Assembly (NCBI GenBank): GCA_021779095.1
Contig: JAJYBI010000007.1
Coordinates: 61,928 to 125,927, forward strand
Reading direction: 5' to 3'
Length of the DNA: 64,000 bases
Source: Deltaproteobacteria bacterium
GTDB lineage: Bacteria; Desulfobacterota; Desulfuromonadia; Geobacterales; JAJYBI01
Positions 41,518 to 50,642 of the stretch are shown here, piece by piece; positions within the stretch are counted from its first letter, which is position 1; each line of letters begins with the position of its first letter. The notes below the pieces were generated by a model that was not told the origin of the DNA, made no database searches, and worked only from the letters and a program-made list of their open reading frames with translations. Made by a program: the position numbers and the translations under genes.

Positions 41518-42782
41518 TGCGGATTCGTTGTCTGCTGCCCCTGTTACTGTTGTTACTTGTCTGTGCTGTACCGATGCTCGTGCCGGGAAAGGCCGAGGCG
41601 AGGGTCCGGCATGCCCATGGGAAGAAGCAACGGGCGGTATCGGAACACCACCCCGCGGCGCTTGCGGTGGTGAGCGAGATGCGGCACTGGTCAAATCCCG
41701 ACTATACCCGTGTGGCCGTTACCTTGAACCGCGAGGCGACATTCGAATACCACCATATCCCCGGGAGCAGGGACGGATCGATCTCGCCGCGCTTGTACAT
41801 CGACATCTCCGGTGCGCATCTGGCGAAGGGGGTCAAGGATATCAATATCGGCGACGGGCTGATGAAAACCGCGCGCATCGCCCAGTACCGTTCCGATACG
41901 GTCCGGGTCGTGCTGGATCTGGGGAGCATCAGGGAGTACAAGGTCTTCAGTTTCTCCGATCCGTTCCGGATCATTGTCGATGTCAGGGGAGCGCGCCGGG
42001 AAGAGCTGACCAGGGCGAAGGAACCGGTTCTGGAGGCTGCACCGCCCCTGCCCGCCCATCCCGTCGCATCGGTCGAGACGGCGGAGAAACACCCGTTGAA
42101 GCCGGTCATCGGCAAGATACGGCGGATTGTGATCGATCCCGGCCATGGCGGGCACGATCCCGGCGCCACCGGTCCCGACGGCATCATGGAAAAGAACGTG
42201 GTGCTGCAGATCGGCCTGAAACTGGCAAAGATCCTTAGGGACGAGCTTGGCCTCGACGTGGTGATGACCCGCAGTACGGACGTCTTCATCGAGCTGCAGG
42301 AGCGCACCGCCATCGCCAACAAGGTGGGGGCCGACCTGTTCGTTTCGATCCACGCCAACGCCTCCACCAACCGGAACGCCGCGGGGATCGAGACCTACTA
42401 TCTCAACCTCGCCAAGACGGAAAAGGTCGCCCAGCTGGCCGCCAAGGAGAACGGTACAACCCTGGAAAAGGTGAGTCTGCTTCAGGCGGTGCTGTTCGAC
42501 CTTATGGCCAATTACAAGCTGAACGACTCCGCGCACCTGGCAGATGACGTGCAGAAGGCGTTGCACCACCGGATCGCGTCCCGTTACAGCGCCAAGAACC
42601 TTGGGGTCAAGCAGGGACCGTTCTACGTGCTTGTGGGGGCGTCCATGCCGAGTATCCTCGTGGAGACCGCTTTTGTCAGCAACGGGACCGAAGAGTCCCG
42701 GCTGAATGATCCCCACTACCAGGACGAGACTGCCAGGGGGATCGCGGAAGGTATCCGGGCCTATATAGCGAGCCTGAAGTGA
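41514..42782 (+). CDS. N-acetylmuramoyl-L-alanine amidase (AmiC-like) with AMIN domain
   Basis: Periplasmic zinc amidase that cleaves the peptide stem from MurNAc during cell separation; 422 aa. It has a signal peptide (hydrophobic residues about 8-22). An AMIN domain covers residues about 55-160, binding peptidoglycan and targeting the septum. The Amidase_3 domain covers about 200-420, with zinc ligands in [23 protein letters not shown] and SIHANAS, and the catalytic glutamate in VETAFVSN. It overlaps both mutS and glnD, so the three genes are translationally coupled. Confidence 0.93.
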   Translation: MMRIRCLLPLLLLLLVCAVPMLVPGKAEARVRHAHGKKQRAVSEHHPAALAVVSEMRHWSNPDYTRVAVTLNREATFEYHHIPGSRDGSISPRLYIDISGAHLAKGVKDINIGDGLMKTARIAQYRSDTVRVVLDLGSIREYKVFSFSDPFRIIVDVRGARREELTRAKEPVLEAAPPLPAHPVASVETAEKHPLKPVIGKIRRIVIDPGHGGHDPGATGPDGIMEKNVVLQIGLKLAKILRDELGLDVVMTRSTDVFIELQERTAIANKVGADLFVSIHANASTNRNAAGIETYYLNLAKTEKVAQLAAKENGTTLEKVSLLQAVLFDLMANYKLNDSAHLADDVQKALHHRIASRYSAKNLGVKQGPFYVLVGASMPSILVETAFVSNGTEESRLNDPHYQDETARGIAEGIRAYIASLK

Positions 42783-45517
42783 CGGATGGAACGATGCCGA
42801 AGCCACGATGCGATCTGAAATTCGATATAGAGCGGTACTTCCCTGACGAACTTCACGCCCATGGCGATGCCGGCAGGGCGTCGTTCGAGGAGAAACGTCC
42901 CCTCTATCTGGCAGGGAGCAAGCGGTACCTTGCCCGCTACCGGGATGAGATCAAGGCACTGCACGGCAACGGCGAGCAGGGCGACCGGGTCGTCGCACTC
43001 ATCACCGAGATGACCGACGTCATGGTCATAAAGCTCTTCTCCTCCATTCTCGCCGACCTCTCCGGCGACACCCAGACCCAGGACCGGCTCGCCCTCATCG
43101 CCGTCGGCGGTTACGGCCGCAGCGAGCTGAATCCATACTCCGACATCGACCTCATGTTCCTCTACGAGGGGAGGAACAGCCAGTGTATCGAGGACGTCGC
43201 CCAGAAACTCCTCTATTTCCTCTGGGACATGCGGCTCGACGTGGGGTACTCGGTACGCACCATCGCCGACTGCGTGGAGATGGGGCAGTCGGACCTGACC
43301 GTCCGGACGGCCCTTTTGGACAGCCGCTTTCTCATGGGGAACCGTCAGCTGTTCGACGAATTCCAGAAGGTGAAACTGACCCAGCTCCTCACCAAGGGGA
43401 GCGACGCCTTTATCAGGTCGAAGGTGGAGGAGCTTCGCAACCGGCGGGAGAAGTACGGGTCGACGGTCTACATGCTGGAGCCCAACATCAAGGAGAGCGA
43501 GGGGGCGCTCCGCGACCTGCATACCGCCATGTGGGTGGCGAAGATCAAGTACAAGATCGACCAGCCGCGGGAACTGATCATCAAGGGGGTGCTGACGGAG
43601 GAGGAACTTGCCGAGTACTGGAGCGCCCTCGCGTACCTCTGGCGCATCCGCAACGAGATGCATTTCCGGTTCGGCCGCAAGTGCGACCAGCTGACCTTCG
43701 AGGCCCAGACCTCGCTGGCGACCTTCCTCGGCTACACGGACACCGGCCGCAATCTGGCTGTCGAGGAGTTCATGCGTGACTACTACCTGCACGCCACGAA
43801 GGTGGAGCACTTCACCTCCCAGCTGATCAACTCCTGTGCCGTCCGGGACGAGGGCGCGTTCAAGGTCCTCGGCTACTTTATCCGGCGCCCCGTTGGCGAA
43901 GGGTTCTACGTCACCCGCGGTGAGCTGCACGTCCCGGACGAATCGGTGGTCGAAGCGGACCCGTCCCGGCTGATGAAGATGTTCGAGTACGCCCAGAAGC
44001 AGGGGGTGGTCCTGAGCATTCCGTCGAAGACCCTCGTCCGGAAGAGCCTCCACCTGGTGAACGACAAATTCCGGCGCAACCGCGAAGTGAACGGCTCGTT
44101 CTTCAACATCCTCCGCTCCAACAAGGGGGTGCCGGAGGCGCTGGAGACGATGCACCACCTGGGGTTCCTGAACCGGTTCATCCCCGAGTTCGAGCATATC
44201 TACTGCAAGGTGCAGCACGATATCTATCACGTCTATACGGTGGACATCCATTCGCTGTTTGCCGTCGGCGAGATCGTACGCCTCTGGAAAGGGGAGCTCT
44301 CCAGGGAGATGCCGCTCCTGACGAAGATCGCCGGCGAGATCGGCAAGCGGGAGCTGCTGCTCCTGGCGGTCCTGTTTCACGATATCGGCAAGGGGGAAGG
44401 GGGCGGACATTCGGAAAAGGGCGCCGACATGTGCCGGACCATCGCCCGCCGCATGGGGCTCCACAAGGAGGACAGCGAACGGCTCGAATTCCTCGTTCGG
44501 AACCATCTCCTTTTCGCCCATATCGCCCAGCGGCGCGACCTGCACGACGAGAAGATGATCATCCAGTTTGCACGGCAGATGGGGACGACCGAGAACCTGA
44601 GGATGCTCTATCTCCTCACCTACGCCGACGTGCGCAGCGTGGGGCCCGACGTCTGGAACGAATGGAAGGCGATGCTGTTCGAGGAGCTGTTCAGCAAGGC
44701 GTTCAAGGTGCTCGAACGGGGTGACTTTAAACTCGAAGCCAGCAGCGAGCGGGTGAAGAAGGCGCGGAAGGAGGTCATCGACATCCTGCAGCAGGAGTTT
44801 CCGCAGACCCGGATCAAGGACGAGTTCAAGGCGCTCACCACCCGCCATGTCCTGTCCAACACGCCGGCCGATATCGCCAACCACCTGCGGTACCTGATCG
44901 CGCTGGAAAACCACGACGTCCGGATGTCGATCACCCACGAGCAGGAGCGCGGCTACTCCAGTTTCACCATCTGCACCTACGACGTACCCGGGCTCTTCTC
45001 CAAGATCACCGGCGTCATGGCCGCCAACGGGATGAACATCCTGGGTGCGCAGATTCACACCAGCACAAACGGCAAGGTGCTGGACGTCCTGCAGGTCAAC
45101 TCTCCCCAGGGGTTTATCGTCACCGACGAGAACCGCTGGAAACGGGTGCAGGACGACATGCGCCAGGTGCTGGAAGGGAAGGTCCGGGTGAAGGCGCTGG
45201 TGGAGAAACGCTACCGTCCCACCCTGCTCACGGAGCGGGTCAGGCCGCGGTTCCCGACCCGGGTGGAGATCGACAACGAGGTCTCCGAGGACTATACGGT
45301 CATCGACATCTATACCCACGACAAGGTGGGGCTTCTGTACAGCATCACCAGCACCCTCACGGCGCTGGGGCTCTACATCGGGGTATCCAAGATCTCCACG
45401 AAGGTGGACCAGGTGGCGGACGTCTTCTACGTGAAGGATATCTTCGGGCACAAACTCGCGGGGGAGGAGAAGCTGGAAGAGGTGCGCACCCGTCTCCGTG
45501 AGGCGATCGATGCGTGA
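42779..45517 (+). CDS. glnD: [Protein-PII] uridylyltransferase / uridylyl-removing enzyme
   Basis: Nitrogen sensor that uridylylates PII when glutamine is low and removes UMP when it is high; 912 aa. The nucleotidyltransferase site is GGYGRSELNPYSDIDLMFLY (residues about 110-130). The HD hydrolase site is FHDIGKGEGGGHSEKGA near residue 534. Two C-terminal ACT domains (about 725-790 and 840-905) bind glutamine. The start is GTG 42779, overlapping the amidase stop; ATG 42794 is an alternative. xerD follows with overlap or near-overlap. Confidence 0.96.
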   Translation: MTDGTMPKPRCDLKFDIERYFPDELHAHGDAGRASFEEKRPLYLAGSKRYLARYRDEIKALHGNGEQGDRVVALITEMTDVMVIKLFSSILADLSGDTQTQDRLALIAVGGYGRSELNPYSDIDLMFLYEGRNSQCIEDVAQKLLYFLWDMRLDVGYSVRTIADCVEMGQSDLTVRTALLDSRFLMGNRQLFDEFQKVKLTQLLTKGSDAFIRSKVEELRNRREKYGSTVYMLEPNIKESEGALRDLHTAMWVAKIKYKIDQPRELIIKGVLTEEELAEYWSALAYLWRIRNEMHFRFGRKCDQLTFEAQTSLATFLGYTDTGRNLAVEEFMRDYYLHATKVEHFTSQLINSCAVRDEGAFKVLGYFIRRPVGEGFYVTRGELHVPDESVVEADPSRLMKMFEYAQKQGVVLSIPSKTLVRKSLHLVNDKFRRNREVNGSFFNILRSNKGVPEALETMHHLGFLNRFIPEFEHIYCKVQHDIYHVYTVDIHSLFAVGEIVRLWKGELSREMPLLTKIAGEIGKRELLLLAVLFHDIGKGEGGGHSEKGADMCRTIARRMGLHKEDSERLEFLVRNHLLFAHIAQRRDLHDEKMIIQFARQMGTTENLRMLYLLTYADVRSVGPDVWNEWKAMLFEELFSKAFKVLERGDFKLEASSERVKKARKEVIDILQQEFPQTRIKDEFKALTTRHVLSNTPADIANHLRYLIALENHDVRMSITHEQERGYSSFTICTYDVPGLFSKITGVMAANGMNILGAQIHTSTNGKVLDVLQVNSPQGFIVTDENRWKRVQDDMRQVLEGKVRVKALVEKRYRPTLLTERVRPRFPTRVEIDNEVSEDYTVIDIYTHDKVGLLYSITSTLTALGLYIGVSKISTKVDQVADVFYVKDIFGHKLAGEEKLEEVRTRLREAIDA

Positions 45518-45525
45518 CGGGTGGC

Positions 45526-46413
45526 ATGAACGAGTATCTCGACCTGTTCCTCTCCTACCTGCTCGTTGAGCGGGGGCTGGCGCGTAACTCCCTCGACGCC
45601 TACGGGCGGGATCTGGCCCGATACCTGAGCTGGCTGGAGCGCAGCGGGGTGACGGCCATGGATGCCGTCCGTTCAACGGACGTGGCCGGTTTCATCGGCG
45701 CGCTGAAGGACGAGGGGCTCTCCCCCCGCAGCCGGGCACGTTCCCTGTCGGCGGTGCGGATGTTCCACCGGTTCCTGATGGCGGAGGGCTACTGTAAAGA
45801 CAACCCGACCTCCATTATCGAGTCCCCCCGGCCGGTGCGCCGGCTTCCCAAGGTCCTCTCCGCCCGGGAGGTGGAGGCGCTCCTGGCCGCCCCCGCCGGT
45901 GAAGGTGCGGCGGACCTGCGGGACCGGGCGATGCTGGAACTGTTGTACGCCACCGGGCTCAGGGTGTCGGAGCTGGTTTCACTGCTCCTTTCCGACCTGA
46001 ACCTGCAGGCGGGGTACCTGCTCACTACGGGCAAGGGGGAGAAGGAGCGGCTCGTACCGGTGGGGGATGCGGCCCGGAGCGCGACGGCCTCCTACCTCGC
46101 CGCGGCCCGCCCGCAGCTGGACCGGAAGGGGAAAAGCCGTTTCCTCTTCCTGTCGCGGCGAGGGGAGGGGATGACGCGTCAGGCGTTCTGGAACATCATC
46201 AAGAAGCGGGCGGTCCAGGCGGGGGTCCGCGCCGGCATCTCCCCGCATACCCTGCGCCACTCCTTCGCGACCCATCTCCTGGAGAACGGCGCCGACCTGC
46301 GCAGCGTGCAGCTCATGCTGGGGCATGCGGACCTGTCCACGACCCAGATCTACACCCACGTCACCCGCGAGCGTTTGAAGCGGCTGCACGAGGAGTTTCA
46401 CCCCCGCGGTTGA
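45526..46413 (+). CDS. xerD: Site-specific tyrosine recombinase XerD
   Basis: Resolves chromosome dimers at dif with XerC; 295 aa. The N-terminal SAM-like core-binding domain covers about residues 1-85. The catalytic domain has the first Arg in LYATGLRVSELVSL and then HTLRHSFATHLLENGADLRSVQLMLGHADLSTTQIYTHV. The latter carries the second Arg, His residues and nucleophilic Tyr (about residue 278). XerD rather than XerC is chosen by overall motif wording, and the distinction is not certain. ATG 45526 is preferred; GTG 45514 overlaps glnD. Confidence 0.92.
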   Translation: MNEYLDLFLSYLLVERGLARNSLDAYGRDLARYLSWLERSGVTAMDAVRSTDVAGFIGALKDEGLSPRSRARSLSAVRMFHRFLMAEGYCKDNPTSIIESPRPVRRLPKVLSAREVEALLAAPAGEGAADLRDRAMLELLYATGLRVSELVSLLLSDLNLQAGYLLTTGKGEKERLVPVGDAARSATASYLAAARPQLDRKGKSRFLFLSRRGEGMTRQAFWNIIKKRAVQAGVRAGISPHTLRHSFATHLLENGADLRSVQLMLGHADLSTTQIYTHVTRERLKRLHEEFHPRG

Positions 46414-46444
46414 CCATATCAAACCGCTACGAAAGGATCCACCG

Positions 46445-47644
46445 ATGAAATATATCGTACTTCTGGGCGACGGCATGTCGGACCAGCCGCTGGATCAGCT
46501 GAACGGCCTCACCCCGCTCCAGGCGGCGGCCACCCCCCATATGGATTTCATGGCGCAGCGCGGCCGGCTCGGTCTCGCCCGCACCGTGCCGGAGGGGTAT
46601 CCGCCGGGGAGCGACGTGGCGAACCTCTCCGTGTTCGGCTACGACCCGCGAAGCTGCTACACCGGACGTTCTCCCCTGGAGGCCGCCAGCATGGGGATCG
46701 ACCTCGGTCCCGACGACGTGGCGTTCAGGGTCAACCTGGTGACCCTGGAGCCGCTGGCGGGTGGGCTGTACATGAAGGACTATTCGGCGGGGCATATCAC
46801 CACCGACGAGGGGCGGGAGCTGGTAGCCTCCTTGCAGCGCGAACTGGGGGGGGATGAGTTCCAGTTCTACCCCGGCGTCGGCTACCGCCACCTCATGGTC
46901 TGGCGCAACGGCTGCGACAAGTTGACGGCGACGCCGCCCCACGATATCACGGGAAAGAGCATCATCGACTTCCTCCCGAAAGGAGAGGGTGAAGATCGGC
47001 TCATGCAGCTGATGAACCATGCGCAGATGCTCTTGCACGATCATCCGGTGAACAAAAAAAGGGACGAGGAGGGGAAACATCCGGCCAACTCCATCTGGCT
47101 CTGGGGGCAGGGAAAGGCACCGGTCATCGAACCGTACGGTACGCGTTTCGGGCTTTCCGGTGCGGTCATCTCCGCCGTCGACCTGATCCGTGGTATCGGG
47201 GTCTGCGCCGGCCTGGAGATCATCAAGGTGGAAGGTGCCACGGGGTATATCGACACCAACTACGAGGGGAAGACGCAGGCCGCGCTGGCGGCGCTGGAGC
47301 GTTACGATTTCGTCTTCCTGCACGTGGAGGCCCCGGACGAGGCGAGCCACTCGGGGAACCTGGAGCACAAGTTACAGGCCATCGAGGATTTCGACGCCAA
47401 GGTCGTCGGCCCGGTCCTGGCGGGGATCGGCAGGTTCGGCGACTACCGGATTCTCTGCACCCCCGATCACCCGACGCCGCTTTCGATCATGACCCATACC
47501 GGGGACCCGGTGCCGTTCATCCTGTACGCCGGCGAGGCGGAGGTGAGGCCCGGCGTCGCCGGCTACAGCGAGGCCGCGGCGCGGGAGACCGGGCTGTTCC
47601 TGGAGGACGGTTTCCGGCTGATGGAGCTGATGAGAAAGGGATAG
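46445..47644 (+). CDS. apgM: Cofactor-independent phosphoglycerate mutase (ApgM family)
   Basis: Archaeal-type 2,3-bisphosphoglycerate-independent phosphoglycerate mutase, interconverting 3- and 2-phosphoglycerate; 399 aa. An alkaline-phosphatase-superfamily core has metal ligands in VLLGDGMSDQPLD at the N-terminus, the phospho-Ser region in GSDVANLSVFGYD, then HVEAPDEASHSG and CTPDHPTPLSIMTHTGDPVPF near the end. AAGGAT precedes the ATG. It is followed by a strong terminator and ends the mutS-amidase-glnD-xerD-apgM run. Confidence 0.95.
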   Translation: MKYIVLLGDGMSDQPLDQLNGLTPLQAAATPHMDFMAQRGRLGLARTVPEGYPPGSDVANLSVFGYDPRSCYTGRSPLEAASMGIDLGPDDVAFRVNLVTLEPLAGGLYMKDYSAGHITTDEGRELVASLQRELGGDEFQFYPGVGYRHLMVWRNGCDKLTATPPHDITGKSIIDFLPKGEGEDRLMQLMNHAQMLLHDHPVNKKRDEEGKHPANSIWLWGQGKAPVIEPYGTRFGLSGAVISAVDLIRGIGVCAGLEIIKVEGATGYIDTNYEGKTQAALAALERYDFVFLHVEAPDEASHSGNLEHKLQAIEDFDAKVVGPVLAGIGRFGDYRILCTPDHPTPLSIMTHTGDPVPFILYAGEAEVRPGVAGYSEAAARETGLFLEDGFRLMELMRKG

Positions 47645-47672
47645 ACGCGGGACTGCGTCTTACGATGTGCGA

Positions 47673-47700
47673 AAGGCCGGGGGAGCACCCCGGCCTTTTT
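47673..47700 (+). terminator. Rho-independent terminator
   Basis: AAAGGCCGGGG pairs with CCCCGGCCTTT over a GAGCA loop and runs into five Ts. It ends the apgM transcript; the A-rich side may also serve the converging slp gene. Confidence 0.87.
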
Positions 47701-47708
47701 GCATGCAA

Positions 47709-48275
47709 TCACTGCCACCCCTTCACGGCGGGGCCGGTGGGGCGCTGGAACCAGGTGGGAGGAGTGACGCCGTAGCCGTGGTAGTAGGGATCGTCGTAGG
47801 CGTCGAACCCCGCCGGGAGCGGCGGGTACCCCTTGCCGTCGCGGTACTTCCAGGCGTAGATCTCCTTGATCGTGACGACGGGATAGGTGTAGTCGTAGCC
47901 GTCGAGCTGGCGGGTCGTCTTCCCCTTCACGTGCCCGAGGAGCGTCACGGCCCGGCCCGGCGAGTACTTCGCCCCGTCCAGGAACCCGGGCGATTCCGCC
48001 AGGAACCTCCCCTTCGACCGGCTGACATCCTCCGGCAGGCCGTTCCCCGCCAGCGGCGTCTGGATCACCTCCAGCTGTCCCCCCTCGGCGGAGTTCCTGA
48101 CGCCGGCGACGAGCCCACCGAGGATGATATATTTCCCCACGGCGGCATCGGGTGCGGCGAGCAGGGTGACAAAGGTCAGTTCCCTGTCGGCAAGGGCGCG
48201 TGACTTCTCGCTGATGACGTGGGCGCAGCCGCAGAGCAGCAGCAGGAGCATGGTGAGTGCGATCAGTCGTTTCAT
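47709..48275 (-). CDS. Slp family outer-membrane lipoprotein
   Basis: Lipoprotein of the Slp (starvation/carbon-limitation-inducible) family; 188 aa. The signal peptide ends in lipobox LLCGC, lipidated at Cys 17. Family core: GKYIILGGLVAGVRNSAEGGQLEVIQTPL, then GRAVTLLGHVKGKTTRQLDGYDYTYPVV and an aromatic tail with PPLPAGFDAYDDPYY. The physiological role is poorly known; in enteric bacteria Slp is induced in stationary phase and acid. It is probably monocistronic. Confidence 0.9.
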   Translation of the reverse strand: MKRLIALTMLLLLLCGCAHVISEKSRALADRELTFVTLLAAPDAAVGKYIILGGLVAGVRNSAEGGQLEVIQTPLAGNGLPEDVSRSKGRFLAESPGFLDGAKYSPGRAVTLLGHVKGKTTRQLDGYDYTYPVVTIKEIYAWKYRDGKGYPPLPAGFDAYDDPYYHGYGVTPPTWFQRPTGPAVKGWQ

Positions 48276-48353
48276 GTCTTCCTCCGTGTGCTACATGGTA
48301 TATCGTCACGACGGATAGTCAACATGAGGGGTGCACTCAAAAAAATGCGCGTA

Positions 48354-49097
48354 TCAGCGGAGCCGGTCCAGGATGCGCAGGAGGCCGTCCAGGATGGTAG
48401 CGGGATGAGGGGGGCAGCCGGGGATGTACAGGTCCACCGGGAGAAGACTGTCCACGCCGTTTAAGACCTCGGGCGAGTCCAGGTAGGGACCGCCGTTGAC
48501 GGCGCAGGCGCCGCAGGCGACGACGATCTTGGGGGCGGGGATCGCCTCGTAGGTGGTAAGGAGCGCCTCGCGCATGTTGGCGGTGACGGGACCGGTGACC
48601 CAAAGGCCGTCCGCGTGGCGCGGCGAGGCGACGAACTGGATGCCGAACCGCCCCAGGTCCCAGCCGATGGTGGAGAGGACGTTCGTGTCCGCCTCGCAGG
48701 CGTTGCAGCCGCCGGCACTCACCTCCCGGAACTTGAGCGAACGGCCGAAGAGACGCCGTAGGTCCGGAGGAAGCGGCTGCGCAAGGCGGTGTTCGCCGTC
48801 GGGGCGCACTGCGAGATCGTCGCGGCCGGTGACGGCGAGACGGTAGTCCGTGCTGAAACGGATGTGGCCGACGGGGCACTCGGCGCAGAAGAGGCATTTC
48901 CCCATGTCCAGGGCGCCGCCGCCTTCAGCCGTGTAGGCGCCGAACGGACAGCTCTCCCGCCCGTCGCCGCCGGAAAGGGGAATGAGCGACGCCGGTTCGG
49001 GGTAGCCGCGGAACCTCTCCGGCATGGTGAGCGGCTCGGCCGGGTAGGGGGCGGTACGGTGTCCCTGCCGGATACGGGCGATGAGTGCGTCGAACAT
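48354..49097 (-). CDS. ehrS: Ehr complex small subunit (NuoB/HyfI-like)
   Basis: Electron-transfer subunit of a complex-I-like membrane complex; 247 aa. The N-terminal 70 residues carry a ferredoxin-like cysteine set (SCPFGAY, then CLFCAECPVGH). The NuoB-like domain has the N2-type [4Fe-4S] ligands CNACE, VACGACAVNGGPY and IPGCPPHP. This layout matches HyfI/EchC-like small subunits fused to a partial ferredoxin. It is the last gene of the operon, 24 bases after the large-subunit gene. The ehr symbol follows Geobacter naming as I recall it. Confidence 0.85.
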   Translation of the reverse strand: MFDALIARIRQGHRTAPYPAEPLTMPERFRGYPEPASLIPLSGGDGRESCPFGAYTAEGGGALDMGKCLFCAECPVGHIRFSTDYRLAVTGRDDLAVRPDGEHRLAQPLPPDLRRLFGRSLKFREVSAGGCNACEADTNVLSTIGWDLGRFGIQFVASPRHADGLWVTGPVTANMREALLTTYEAIPAPKIVVACGACAVNGGPYLDSPEVLNGVDSLLPVDLYIPGCPPHPATILDGLLRILDRLR

Positions 49098-49121
49098 GGG
49101 GCGTCCTTTCTTCCTCCTGCG

Positions 49122-50642
49122 CTACAGGTCGAAGCCGCAGTAGGAGAGGTTAAAGCTCTTGTTGCAGAGCGGAAAGTCGGAGATCTGCTGCCCCCGGAGT
49201 GCCATGGCGAGCCCCTGCCAGTTGTGGAAGGAGGGATCGACGATCTTGTACCGGGCGAAATGCCCATGGGGGTCCGTGACCGCCACGTGGCAGATCATGC
49301 CGCGCCACCCCTCCGTGAGGGCCACGACGAGTGCGTCCGGCTGCGGTGGCGCGACGGTCGAGCGGTGGCTTCCGCCGGGGAGCTGGCGTAGCTGCTCCTC
49401 GATGAAATCCAGGGATTTCTGCGCCTCCAGCCAGCGGACCATGCTCCGGGCCGCCACGTCGCCGTTGAGTGCGGTTGCCACCGGCAGGTGGGTCATCCGG
49501 TAGATGCCGAAGGGGAAGTCGTGGCGCACGTCCCGCTTGATGCCGCTGGCCCGCGCCGCAGGACCCACCAGTCCAATCTCCTGGGCCGTATCGCAGGAGA
49601 CCGTGCCGGTGTTTTCCAGGCGGGCCATGACCGACGGCGCGTTCCAGAGGAGCTCGACGGCACCGGCGAGATCGATGCGTGCCTGGGCCAGTCGCGCCAG
49701 GAGGTCGTCGCGCAGCCCATGCGTGAGATCGAAGATCGTGCCGCCGGGGGTGACGAGCCCCCGTCCGAATCGGCTGCCGCAGATGGCGGCGGTCATGTTG
49801 AGGAAGTCGCCCCGGATGCGGCCGCAGAACGAGGCGGTGGGGAGGTACCCCACGTCGCCGGCGATCGCCCCCAGGTCTCCCGTATGGTTCGCCAACCGTT
49901 CCAGCTCCAGCGCGATGCCGCGCAGCGCCTCGGCCCGCGGCGGCACCGTGCTCCCACCCAGCGCCTCCCTGATCATGCAGTACGCCTGACCGTGGCCGAT
50001 GGTGGTATCGCCGGCGGCCGTCTCCATCCGGAAGAGCGTCCGGGGATCGGGACCGCCCATAAGGCTCGCCTCGATCCCGCGGTGTTGATATCCCAGGGAG
50101 ATCTCCAGGTGGAACACCTCCTCACCGTGGCACTGGAACCGGAAGTGTCCCGGCTCGATGATCCCCGCGTGCACCGGCCCCACGGCCACCTCGTGCACCT
50201 CGTCCCCCGCCACCTGGAAGTAGTCCATCACCCCCACGCGGATCGGGGCGTCCGCCGGACGGCCCCAGGCGTCGCGTTCCGGAACGAAGGAGCGGTGGAA
50301 CCGCACCGGCTTGAACCAGGGATGGTCGTCGAAGACGATGCCGCACTGCTCGCCGATCTCCCGTTCGAAGAGCTGCAGCTGGGGTGAGAGCTCCGCCAGG
50401 GAGGGGAACCGGTTGCCGACGACCGCCGTCCGGATCGCGCCGAGCCGGCTCTCCGCGCTGGTGGCCAGCACGCAGTACAGGGTGGTCACCGTCGCGCCGG
50501 GTATGCCGAAGTAGGCCACGACCCGCCAGCCGTGGTCGGTGGCGTCCAGGATCTGCCGGAGAAACGCATCTGCCTCCGCGACGGGGATATCCGCCAGCGG
50601 CAGCGCCGAACCGTTCCGTATCGATTTCAGTGTGGCGGTCAC
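49122..50642 (-). CDS. ehrL: Ehr complex large subunit (fused NuoC/NuoD-like), no [NiFe] ligands
   Basis: A 506-aa subunit fusing a NuoC-like part (about residues 20-160, ending WFKPVRFHRSF) with a NuoD/hydrogenase-large-like part (EISLGYQHRGIEASL onward). In true [NiFe] hydrogenases a CxxC follows this point; here the stretch reads TAAGDTTIGHGQAY. The C-terminal DPCxxC is replaced by FNLSYCGFDL. Hydrogenase activity is therefore not expected. The GTG start at 50642 has GGAGGT upstream and overlaps the previous gene by 4 bases. It probably transfers electrons between an unknown soluble donor or acceptor and quinone, coupled to ion movement. Confidence 0.88.
   Translation of the reverse strand: MTATLKSIRNGSALPLADIPVAEADAFLRQILDATDHGWRVVAYFGIPGATVTTLYCVLATSAESRLGAIRTAVVGNRFPSLAELSPQLQLFEREIGEQCGIVFDDHPWFKPVRFHRSFVPERDAWGRPADAPIRVGVMDYFQVAGDEVHEVAVGPVHAGIIEPGHFRFQCHGEEVFHLEISLGYQHRGIEASLMGGPDPRTLFRMETAAGDTTIGHGQAYCMIREALGGSTVPPRAEALRGIALELERLANHTGDLGAIAGDVGYLPTASFCGRIRGDFLNMTAAICGSRFGRGLVTPGGTIFDLTHGLRDDLLARLAQARIDLAGAVELLWNAPSVMARLENTGTVSCDTAQEIGLVGPAARASGIKRDVRHDFPFGIYRMTHLPVATALNGDVAARSMVRWLEAQKSLDFIEEQLRQLPGGSHRSTVAPPQPDALVVALTEGWRGMICHVAVTDPHGHFARYKIVDPSFHNWQGLAMALRGQQISDFPLCNKSFNLSYCGFDL

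Noticed and set aside
42761..45676. 971-codon minus-strand frame
   Set aside because: Complete antisense shadow of glnD, which has all its catalytic motifs on the plus strand.
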